A stretch of 64,000 bases of DNA. Source: Arthrobacter subterraneus (lineage in GTDB: Bacteria > Actinomycetota > Actinomycetes > Actinomycetales > Micrococcaceae). Positions 43,618 to 50,837 of the stretch are shown here, piece after piece; position 1 is the first letter of the stretch, and every line of letters starts with the position of its first letter. Position numbers and translations under genes: made by a program. Where the stretch lies: contig NZ_FNDT01000004.1 of the NCBI RefSeq assembly GCF_900099735.1, positions 176,653 through 240,652 of the forward strand, given 5' to 3'. Below the pieces are notes generated by a model, which saw nothing but the letters and a program-made list of their open reading frames with translations, was not told the origin of the DNA and did no database searches.

Positions 43618-45759
43618 ATGTGCGGTTCCGCTTCGGCTACAGCTACCCATTGCCCGTACTGCGCCCTGCAGTGCGCCATGACACTCACCTCCACCGGCCC
43701 AGAGTCCGTGGAGGTGAGCGGCCGGGACTTCCCCACCAACCGGGGTGGTCTCTGCCGCAAGGGGTGGACGTCCACGGAGCTGCTGAAGCACCCTGACCGC
43801 GTGCGTGAGCCGCTTCTGAAGGACGACGACGGTGTGCACCGCCCGATCTCCTGGGACCGTGCGCTGGAAATCATCCGGGACCGGGTCCTGGCGACCCGGT
43901 CCCGGTACGGGGCGGACGCGGTGGGAGTGTTCGGCGGCGGCGGTCTCACCAATGAGAAGGCCTACCTGCTGGGGAAATTCGCCCGCCTTGCCCTCGGCAC
44001 GTCCCGGATCGACTACAACGGGCGGTTCTGCATGTCCTCGGCGGCGGCTGCAGGGAACCGCGCGTTCGGGGTGGACCGGGGCCTGCCGTTCCCGCTGGCG
44101 GACCTCGGCTCGGCGCGCACCATACTTCTGCTGGGCTCAAACACCGCGGACACCATGCCGCCGTTTGTCCACCACCTGCAGGGCGCGCGGGACGCCGGCG
44201 GCCTGATCGTCGTCGACCCGCGCCGCTCCGCCACCGCCGAGCTCACGTCCGAGGGCCGCGGCCGGCACCTGCAGCCTGCCCCGAAGACGGATCTGGCGCT
44301 GCTGCTCGGGATCACCCACGTGGTGATCATGGACGGCCTCGCGGACCGCGCCTACGTGGAGAATCGGACCCACGGGTATGACGCCGTTGCCCGGAGCGTG
44401 ACCCCTTGGTGGCCGGAGCGTGTCCAGGCGATCACGGGCGTGCCCGCGCAGCTCATCCGCGAAACCGCACACCGCCTCGCCGAACCCGGTGGCACCTACA
44501 TCCTCACCGGACGCGGCGTCGAGCAGCACGCCAACGGCACGGACACCGCGACCGCCGCCATCAACCTCGCGCTCCTGCTCGGGCTGCCCGGAACGCCGGG
44601 CAGCGGCTACGGCACCCTCACCGGCCAGGGCAACGGCCAGGGCGGGCGGGAACACGGGCAGAAGGCGGACCAGCTTCCCGGCTACCGCAAGATCACCGAC
44701 CCCGCGGCCCGGGCGCACGTCGCCGGTGTCTGGGGAGTGCCTGAGTCTCTCATCCCCGGACCCGGTGTTCCCGCCGTCGAACTCCTGGCCTCGCTGGGCC
44801 GGCCCGGCGGCGTGCGCTGTCTCTTTGTGCACGGCGCCAACGTGGTGGTCTCCGCACCGAACGCGTCCACTGTGCTGGAGGGACTGCGCGCACTCGATTT
44901 CCTTGTTGTGTGCGACTTCTTCCTCTCCGAGACCGCCGCCGAAGCGGACCTCGTGCTGCCGGTGCTGCAGTGGGCGGAGGAGGAAGGCACCATGACCAAC
45001 CTCGAGGGCCGCATCCTCCGCCGCCGCGCAGCGGTGACCCCTCCCCCGGGCGCGCGCAGTGAACTGTGGATCATGGCGCGGCTGGCGGAGCTGCTGGAGG
45101 CGCCGTCGTCGTTCTCTGACGACCCCGAAACCGTGTTCACCGAGCTTCGGGCGGCGAGCGCGGGCGGCCTCGCGGACTACTCCGGCGTGGATTACGCGAT
45201 GCTCGATCGGGAACTGCTCGACGAGGGACTGCCCAACGGCGGTGCAGGCGCCTACTGGCCGTACCCGGCGGGCAGCAACGGGACGCCGCGGCTGTTCCTC
45301 GACCGCTTCGCCCATCCAGACGGGAGGGCGGTGCTGCATCCGGTGGCGCCGTCGTCGTCGGTTTCTGTTCCTTCCGATGGACGGCTGGCGCTGGCCACCG
45401 GCCGGTTGCTGGAGCATTACCAGTCCGGGACGCAGACTCGGCGGGTGGGCGACCTCCTGGCGACCAGCAACGCGCAGGTGCTGCAGATTCACCCGGTGAC
45501 GGCAGCCGGTCTGGGCATCGCCGACGGCGCCGAGGTGGAGGTCAGCAACGAACGCGGAACGGTTTTTGCCCGCGCTGAGCTGTCGGGTGCCATCCGGCCC
45601 GACACGGTGTTCCTGTCCTTCCACTTCCCCGGGGCGGGCAACGCGAATGTGCTGACCTCGTCCGAGACGGATCCTGTGTCCGGGATGCCCGAATTCAAGA
45701 CCACGCGGGTGTCGGTGCGCGTGCACCGGACCGCAGAGATCGAGGCGGTGGCTGTATGA
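43618..45759 (+). CDS. nasC: Assimilatory nitrate reductase catalytic subunit (molybdopterin, 4Fe-4S)
   Basis: The 713-residue enzyme has an N-terminal 4Fe-4S site (C12-P-Y-C15-A-L-Q-C19 with C46), the probable molybdenum Cys in NGRFCMSSAAAAG, a central bis-MGD-binding region (GRGVEQHANGTD, GQGNGQGGREHGQKADQLPG) and a C-terminal molydopterin dinucleotide-binding barrel (GRLLEHYQSGTQTRRVGDL). It lacks a Tat signal, so it is cytosolic, and it is much smaller than respiratory NarG. It reduces nitrate to nitrite with electrons from the downstream flavoprotein, whose start overlaps its stop by 4 nt. Confidence 0.95.
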   Translation: MCGSASATATHCPYCALQCAMTLTSTGPESVEVSGRDFPTNRGGLCRKGWTSTELLKHPDRVREPLLKDDDGVHRPISWDRALEIIRDRVLATRSRYGADAVGVFGGGGLTNEKAYLLGKFARLALGTSRIDYNGRFCMSSAAAAGNRAFGVDRGLPFPLADLGSARTILLLGSNTADTMPPFVHHLQGARDAGGLIVVDPRRSATAELTSEGRGRHLQPAPKTDLALLLGITHVVIMDGLADRAYVENRTHGYDAVARSVTPWWPERVQAITGVPAQLIRETAHRLAEPGGTYILTGRGVEQHANGTDTATAAINLALLLGLPGTPGSGYGTLTGQGNGQGGREHGQKADQLPGYRKITDPAARAHVAGVWGVPESLIPGPGVPAVELLASLGRPGGVRCLFVHGANVVVSAPNASTVLEGLRALDFLVVCDFFLSETAAEADLVLPVLQWAEEEGTMTNLEGRILRRRAAVTPPPGARSELWIMARLAELLEAPSSFSDDPETVFTELRAASAGGLADYSGVDYAMLDRELLDEGLPNGGAGAYWPYPAGSNGTPRLFLDRFAHPDGRAVLHPVAPSSSVSVPSDGRLALATGRLLEHYQSGTQTRRVGDLLATSNAQVLQIHPVTAAGLGIADGAEVEVSNERGTVFARAELSGAIRPDTVFLSFHFPGAGNANVLTSSETDPVSGMPEFKTTRVSVRVHRTAEIEAVAV

Positions 45760-47342
45760 CTTCATCCGAACGTGTTGTGGTGGTGGGTTTCGGTCCGGTT
45801 GCGGCCCGGTTCATCGACGTGTTGGAGCCTTCGCTGGCCTACGGTGCGGTGCAGCTGACCGTTATCGGGTCCGAGCCGGAGGCCGCCTACAACCGTGTGC
45901 TGGTGGCCGACGTCGGAGTGGGGCGGACCTCGCCCTCGGCGATTGCGCTCAGCGACGCCGCGCGCCTCGCCTCCCTCGGCGCCGAGGTGCTGCTGGGTTC
46001 GGGGGTGCGGCGGATCGACCGTGCGCGGCGCCAGGTCCAGCTCGACGACGGCACGGTCCGCCCGTACGACAGGCTGGTCCTGTGCACCGGCGCGCGCCCC
46101 GTGATCCCTTACCTTGCGGGGCTGAACCCCGACCCGCTGCACCCCACGCTTCCTGCCGGCGTGACGGCGTTGCGTGACCTGGCGGATGCACGTTCGCTGC
46201 GTTCCGTCGTCGAGCGCCGCGGCGACGTGGTGATCCTGGGCGGCGGCATCCTCGGGCTGGAGGCGGCATCGGCCGCGGCCGAGGAGGGCGCGCGGGTGAC
46301 CGTGGTTCACCATGGCGACTACCCGCTGGCCCGCAGCATCGACGATGGCGGCGGCCGGGTCCTGGCCTCGGCGCTCCGTTCGCAGGGCGTGCGGCTGGTG
46401 TCCGGGGCAAAGGCTGTGGCGCTTGAGCACTCCGACGGCGGTGCCTTCACGGCCCTGCGGCTCGACGACGGCCGGCTGGTCTCCGGAGACCTGCTAGTGC
46501 TCTCCTGCGGCGTGCGGCCGCGGGTTGAGCTGGCCGAGGGTGCGGGGCTGCCGGTGGATACCGGGATCCTCGTGGGCCACTCCCTGCAGGCGCACCACGA
46601 CGAGCACATCTACGCGATCGGCGACTGCGCCGAGGTGCGCTGCACGTCCGTCGGGTGCGCCGACTGCCAAGGGAACACTGCTCCGTCCGGGTTGATCGGA
46701 CCGGGGTGGAAGCAGGCCGAGTGGCTGGCGGAGGCTTTCGCGGGGGCGTTGGGGGCCGACGCTGCCGGGCCGTCCGGGTCTGTCGAGCCGCTGGGTTCTG
46801 ACTTCTCCTCCACAGGTGCGCGCTATGTGGAGGCCGCCCTTCCGCCGGTTCTCATGCTGAAGGCGCGCGGGCTGGACGCGGTGGTGGCCGGCGACGTGTC
46901 CGCGGACCCATGGGCCGCGCAGGAGGACGGCACCGCCGTCGCGCTGTGGGCCGATCCGCAGCAGGGCAGCTACGCGAAGATGGTCACGCGCGGCGGGGTG
47001 CTGCAGGGCTTGGTGTGCGTGGGTCTCCCCCGGGCCGCTGCGGAACTGGTGCTTCTGTTCGAGAGCGGTGCGGTGCTGCCTGCGGACCGGTCGGCCCTGC
47101 TGCGACTGGATGGCGCGGAAGCGGCGGCGGCGCCGTCGTCGTTGGCTGCCGACCCGGCGGGCATTGTCTGCCGGTGCGCGGGGGTGAGCCGGGGCAGCAT
47201 CGAGCAGGCCGCCGTCGTCGGCTGTTCGAGTGTGGCGGAGGTGTCTGCGTCCACGAGGGCGGGTACCGGCTGCGGCGGCTGCCATTCGGATATCCGCGCG
47301 ATCATCGAGCAGCACTTCGAGCACCACCCCGCCTCGGTGTAG
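45756..47342 (+). CDS. nasB: Assimilatory nitrate reductase electron-transfer flavoprotein (NasB-like)
   Basis: The 528-residue protein begins with an FAD/NAD(P)-binding domain like NirB's N-terminus (VVVGFGPVAARFIDVL; NAD motif VVILGGGILGLEAASAA; FAD motif IYAIGDC). It ends with a BFD-type [2Fe-2S] domain (CRCAGVSRGSI, GTGCGGCHSD). The siroheme half of nitrite reductase is absent. This matches the NADH-oxidising subunit of the two-subunit assimilatory nitrate reductase in Bacillus and actinobacteria. An extra Cys cluster (CTSVGCADC) near residue 295 is unusual and could bind metal. It overlaps nasC by 4 nt. Confidence 0.9.
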   Translation: MTSSERVVVVGFGPVAARFIDVLEPSLAYGAVQLTVIGSEPEAAYNRVLVADVGVGRTSPSAIALSDAARLASLGAEVLLGSGVRRIDRARRQVQLDDGTVRPYDRLVLCTGARPVIPYLAGLNPDPLHPTLPAGVTALRDLADARSLRSVVERRGDVVILGGGILGLEAASAAAEEGARVTVVHHGDYPLARSIDDGGGRVLASALRSQGVRLVSGAKAVALEHSDGGAFTALRLDDGRLVSGDLLVLSCGVRPRVELAEGAGLPVDTGILVGHSLQAHHDEHIYAIGDCAEVRCTSVGCADCQGNTAPSGLIGPGWKQAEWLAEAFAGALGADAAGPSGSVEPLGSDFSSTGARYVEAALPPVLMLKARGLDAVVAGDVSADPWAAQEDGTAVALWADPQQGSYAKMVTRGGVLQGLVCVGLPRAAAELVLLFESGAVLPADRSALLRLDGAEAAAAPSSLAADPAGIVCRCAGVSRGSIEQAAVVGCSSVAEVSASTRAGTGCGGCHSDIRAIIEQHFEHHPASV

Positions 47343-47387
47343 TGCCGGCTGCCTGGGCCTCGCGCAGGCGGACATGTACAGGCAAGC

Positions 47388-47487
47388 GGGCCACTTCCCC
47401 CGGGTACTGCGAGCCAAACGGCGTGTCGTCTGGCGACACGCCGGGGAATGAACAACGACGCCATAAGAACCCGGGGAATCCGGCCCA
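47388..47487. repeat. 100-bp palindromic element R1, 3' side of the DUF559 gene
   Basis: The outer arms (47389-47405 and 47469-47485) share CCCCGGGT/ACCCGGGG. An inner perfect 9-bp hairpin (ggcgtgtcg / cgacacgcc, 47420-47442) is nested within. It aligns without gaps to R2 over 100 bp at about three-quarters identity. It ends 4 nt after (transcription-wise) the DUF559 stop codon. Confidence 0.9.
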
Positions 47488-47491
47488 CCTT

Positions 47492-48316
47492 TCATCGGAT
47501 GACCCGCCCCGAAAGCACAGCGCTCACCTGCTCCAGGACGGCTTCCTGATTGAACATGATGTCCTCATAGCTGTACCGCAGCACGAGGTATCCCCCGATG
47601 ATCGCCGCGTTGTTGCGCTGCAGGTCCCTGCGGAGTGCCCGACGGTCGGAGTGGTACGCGGCGCCGTCTACCTCAACGACCACAAAGCCTTCGAGCAGAA
47701 AGTCCACCCGGCCCACGCCGGGGATGGGGACCTGGGTCTCAACGTGGAAGCCGGCGCTCCTGAAGAGTATCCGGGCAACAACCTCGATGGCGGACTCGGC
47801 GCACCCTGTCACCAGGTTCAGAGCGGCACGTGCCCGCCCATTGCGGTCTCCGCGCAGGCGCTCGAGCAGGAATGGCCGCACAGTGTCTCCACGCCGGATG
47901 GAACACTCCACCAGGACGGCCGCTTCCACGGGAGGAAGGCACTGAAGCGCGTGAACCAGCACATCAGGAATCCCGACGAGCGGCAGGTACTCATGTGCGG
48001 GGACGGTGCGTTGGCGGTGATTCGCGTAATCCCGGCTGTGGCCATGCAGGCAACTGAGGTGCGGCCGCGCCGGCGGGTTCAGCAGCCAGAGCCCGTAGCG
48101 TCCTGCGGCGGAGGCGCAAGTCAGTAACCCGTTGTTCAACACGGCCGCGGAGAAATCTTCCGGCGCTCCCGGCAGCGCCAGAACACCCGCACGAAGACGA
48201 AGAACCTCTCCGCGGGCCACCGAGTTGGCGATCTGCCGCTTGCTAAGCCCTCGTTCCCGGAGCACCTGGGTACGTGCCACCGCACCCACTCCACGAAGTA
48301 CCTCCACCACTTCCAC
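47492..48316 (-). CDS. DUF559 endonuclease-like protein with AbiEi-type N-terminal domain
   Basis: The 274-residue protein has two halves. Residues 1-60 form a helix-turn-helix of the AbiEi antitoxin type (GAVARTQVLRERGLSKRQIANSVARGEVLRLRAGVLAL). Residues about 165-270 form a DUF559/Vsr-like domain with PD-(D/E)xK-type positions: Glu in CAESAIEVV, Asp in GRVDFLL and Glu-x-Asp in VVVEVDG, followed by YHSDRRALRRDLQRNNAA. The nuclease residues look intact, but no function has been shown for this family. A GTG start directly abuts a 10-bp hairpin. No toxin partner gene is adjacent. Two copies of a 100-bp palindrome bracket it, suggesting a transferable cassette. Confidence 0.8.
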   Translation of the reverse strand: MEVVEVLRGVGAVARTQVLRERGLSKRQIANSVARGEVLRLRAGVLALPGAPEDFSAAVLNNGLLTCASAAGRYGLWLLNPPARPHLSCLHGHSRDYANHRQRTVPAHEYLPLVGIPDVLVHALQCLPPVEAAVLVECSIRRGDTVRPFLLERLRGDRNGRARAALNLVTGCAESAIEVVARILFRSAGFHVETQVPIPGVGRVDFLLEGFVVVEVDGAAYHSDRRALRRDLQRNNAAIIGGYLVLRYSYEDIMFNQEAVLEQVSAVLSGRVIR

Positions 48317-48343
48317 CCGCCAAGTCCAACCGAGACTTGGCGG
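48317..48343. promoter_or_regulatory. Inverted repeat abutting the DUF559 start codon
   Basis: The perfect 10-bp arms ccgccaagtc / gacttggcgg with a 7-nt loop end at the base next to the GTG start. It could be an autoregulatory operator for the N-terminal HTH or an RNA hairpin limiting translation, since no ordinary ribosome site is present. Confidence 0.5.
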
Positions 48344-48421
48344 ATGGAGCAGGGGCTATCGCGTTATGTGCACAACCCGAGGGTTTCTCACGGCTTGTGG
48401 AGGGGCGTTCGCCGTGCACCC

Positions 48422-48521
48422 GGACCATATTCCCCAGGTACTGGCCAGCAAAGTGCGTGTCGCGCCCCGACACGCCGAGGGATGGACAACGACGCCACAA
48501 GAACCTGGGGAATCTGGCCCG
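48422..48521. repeat. 100-bp palindromic element R2, 5' side of the DUF559 gene
   Basis: The outer arms match at 16 of 18 positions around CCCCAGGT/ACCTGGGG. An inner hairpin gcgtgtcg / cgacacgc sits within. The G-to-A change relative to R1 is matched by a C-to-T change in the other arm, preserving pairing. It has the same orientation as R1. It lies between the DUF559 promoter region and the lpdA 3' end. Confidence 0.9.
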
Positions 48522-48540
48522 CGGGGTCGCAAACGAGAAG

Positions 48541-49947
48541 CTAGTGCACGTGCAGGCGCCGCGCCGCCTCCGAGATGGACCCGGTCAGCGACGGGTACAC
48601 CGTGAACGTGTTGGCGACGTCGTCCACGTGAAGCTTCCTCGTGACGGCGAGCGCCAGCGGGAAGATGAGCTCGGACGCACGCGGGGCAACCACCACGCCG
48701 CCGATCACCGTACCCGAGCCCTTGCGCGCGATGATCTTCACGAAGCCGTCCTTGACGTTCATCATCTTGGCCCGGGCGTTGGTGCTGAGGGAGAGCTTGA
48801 AGACGTCGCCCTGGTACTTGCCGGACTCGACGTCGGCCTCTGACACACCCACCGACGCAATCTCCGGCGCCGTGAAGATGTTCGAGGCGACCTGCTTGAG
48901 TTTCAGCGGCGTCACGGTGTCCCCCAGCAGGTGCGCCATGGCGATGCGGCCCTGCATGGCGGCCACCGACGCGAGCGCAAGGACGCCCGTGCAATCGCCG
49001 GCCGCGTACACGTTCGGCGACGTGGTGCGGGAAACGCCGTCCACCTTGATGTGCCCGGACTCGGTGAGTGCCACGCCGGCTTCCTCCAGCCCGATGCCGG
49101 CCGTATTCGGAATGGCGCCGACCGCAACGAGGCAGTGGCTCCCGTCCACGGTCCGCCCGTCGGAAAGGGTCACCCGTACGCCGTCGCCGCGGCGCTCCAC
49201 TCCTGCGGCCCGGGACTTCGACAGCACGGTCATGCCGCTGGACCGGAAGACGTTCTCCAGCACCTCGGCGGCATCGGCGTCCTCGCCGGGCAGCACGCGG
49301 TCACGGCTGGAAACCAGGGTCACGTCCGCACCGAGCCCGTGGTACGCCGACGCGAACTCCGCGCCTGTCACACCGGAGCCGATCACGATCAGGTGCTCGG
49401 GCACCTCCGTGAGGTTGTACACCTGCTTCCAGTTGAAGATCCGCTCACCGTCAGGGACGGCGCTCGGAAGTTCCCGCGGGTGCGCGCCGACGGCCAGGAG
49501 GATGGCGTCCGCCTCGATGATGCTGGTCCCGGAGTCCGTCTCGACCTCAAGCCGGTGATCGTCCAGCAACTTCCCCGAACCGATGATGATGGTGACTCCG
49601 GCCCGCTCCAGCGCCGATGAAATGTCCTTCGACTGGTCCACCGCGAGGTCCAGCAGCCGCTGGTTCACCTGCGTGAAGTCGGCGTATGCGGCCGAGGAGT
49701 CCGCGAACTTCACGCCGAGATTGTGGGCGTTCGCCACGCGCGCCATGGTGTCCGCGGTGGCGATCAGCGTCTTGGACGGCACGACGTCGGTGAGCACCGC
49801 GGAGCCGCCGAGCCCGTTCCGCTCGACAATGGTGACCGTGGCCCCCAGCGAGGCGGCCACCATGGCGGCCTCATAGCCGCCCGGACCTCCCCCGAGAATC
49901 GCGATGCGGAGGGCGCTGAAATCCAGTTGACTCGTCACACCTGCCAT
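48541..49947 (-). CDS. lpdA: LpdA-type NAD(P)H quinone reductase (non-thiol lipoamide dehydrogenase homolog)
   Basis: The 468-residue flavoprotein of the disulfide reductase family has FAD motif IAILGGGPGGYEAAMVAA, NAD(P) motif VIGSGVTGAEFASAY and second FAD motif NVYAAGDCTG, plus the dimerisation domain. The redox-active CxxxxC is missing: the position reads GLGGSAVLTDVVPSKT with no cysteines. The terminal His-Glu dyad is not seen either; instead SISEAARRLHVH ends the protein. Mycobacterial LpdA (Rv3303c) has the same loss and acts as a quinone reductase. Neighbouring pnp and phosphomutase genes match the mycobacterial order. Confidence 0.9.
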   Translation of the reverse strand: MAGVTSQLDFSALRIAILGGGPGGYEAAMVAASLGATVTIVERNGLGGSAVLTDVVPSKTLIATADTMARVANAHNLGVKFADSSAAYADFTQVNQRLLDLAVDQSKDISSALERAGVTIIIGSGKLLDDHRLEVETDSGTSIIEADAILLAVGAHPRELPSAVPDGERIFNWKQVYNLTEVPEHLIVIGSGVTGAEFASAYHGLGADVTLVSSRDRVLPGEDADAAEVLENVFRSSGMTVLSKSRAAGVERRGDGVRVTLSDGRTVDGSHCLVAVGAIPNTAGIGLEEAGVALTESGHIKVDGVSRTTSPNVYAAGDCTGVLALASVAAMQGRIAMAHLLGDTVTPLKLKQVASNIFTAPEIASVGVSEADVESGKYQGDVFKLSLSTNARAKMMNVKDGFVKIIARKGSGTVIGGVVVAPRASELIFPLALAVTRKLHVDDVANTFTVYPSLTGSISEAARRLHVH

Positions 49948-50009
49948 TCTGTCCTATCCGACACCACCCCTCAAACGCCGATCAGGTGGAACACAGGGCA
50001 TACTGCCGG

Positions 50010-50015
50010 TAGGTT
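50010..50015 (+). promoter_or_regulatory. Leaderless -10 element of the purine nucleoside phosphorylase gene
   Basis: TAGGTT lies 7 nt before the GTG at 50023. A plausible -35 (gtggaa) lies about 19 bp upstream. Confidence 0.45.
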
Positions 50016-50022
50016 GGACCGG

Positions 50023-50835
50023 GTGATTGACGAATCCCCGACGGACCCGTTTGCCCTTGCCCGCGCCGCAGCGGACTACATTGCACAGAAGACGTCCGTG
50101 GCGTCCCACGACATCGCGCTGGTCCTGGGTTCCGGCTGGGGTGAAGCCGCTGAACTGATCGGCGAGACCACCGCCACCCTGCAGGCACCGGACATCCCGG
50201 GATTCGCGGCCCCCGCGGTCGAGGGCCATGTCGGCACCGTCCGGTCCATCCTCACCCCCTCCGGCAAACGCGCCCTCGTGCTCGGCGCGCGCACCCACTA
50301 CTACGAGGGCCGCGGCGTCCGCGCAGTGGTCCACGGTGTCCGCACCGCCGCCGCCGCGGGCGCAAAGACACTGGTCCTCACCAACGGCTGCGGCGGTTCG
50401 CAGGAACAGTGGGCGCCCGGCACCCCGGTCCTCATCAGCGACCACATCAACCTCACGGCTGCGTCGCCGCTGGAGGGCGCCACCTTCGTGGACCTCACCG
50501 ACCTCTACTCCGCGCGGCTCAGGAAGCTCGCCCGCGAGGTGGATCCCAGCCTCGACGAGGGCGTCTACGCCCAGTTCACCGGCCCGCACTATGAGACGCC
50601 GGCCGAGGTACAGTACGCAAAGCGGATCGGTGCGGACCTCGTCGGCATGTCCACCGCACTCGAGGCAATCGCCGCCCGCCACGCCGGCATGGAGGTCTTC
50701 GGCATGTCCCTTGTCACCAACCTGGCCGCGGGAATCAGCCCGGTTCCCCTCAGCCACGCCGAAGTCCTGGAAGCCGGACAGGCCGCAGGACCGCGCATCT
50801 CCCGGCTCCTCGCCGACATCATCGGCAGGCTCTGA
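50023..50835 (+). CDS. punA: Purine nucleoside phosphorylase (trimeric type)
   Basis: The protein has 270 residues from the GTG at 50023; the longer frame to 49723 overlaps lpdA and is rejected. PNP signatures are clear: LVLGSGWGE (phosphate loop), RTHYYEGRG, TNGCGGSQE, QFTGPHYETPAEV and the purine-contacting Asn in SLVTNLAAG. It splits inosine/guanosine to base and ribose-1-phosphate. The next gene, 2 nt downstream, encodes a phosphomutase able in principle to convert that sugar phosphate, so the pair forms a nucleoside-salvage unit. Confidence 0.93.
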   Translation: MIDESPTDPFALARAAADYIAQKTSVASHDIALVLGSGWGEAAELIGETTATLQAPDIPGFAAPAVEGHVGTVRSILTPSGKRALVLGARTHYYEGRGVRAVVHGVRTAAAAGAKTLVLTNGCGGSQEQWAPGTPVLISDHINLTAASPLEGATFVDLTDLYSARLRKLAREVDPSLDEGVYAQFTGPHYETPAEVQYAKRIGADLVGMSTALEAIAARHAGMEVFGMSLVTNLAAGISPVPLSHAEVLEAGQAAGPRISRLLADIIGRL

Positions 50836-50837
50836 CC

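Noticed and set aside
47492..48316. Complete AbiE-type toxin-antitoxin pair
   Set aside because: Only the AbiEi-like N-terminal domain is present; no AbiEii nucleotidyltransferase toxin gene is adjacent on either side.
47388..48521. Integron gene cassette or IS200/IS605 element
   Set aside because: R1/R2 lack attC core sequences (GTTRRRY type) and no HUH tyrosine transposase is encoded; the protein is DUF559/Vsr-like.
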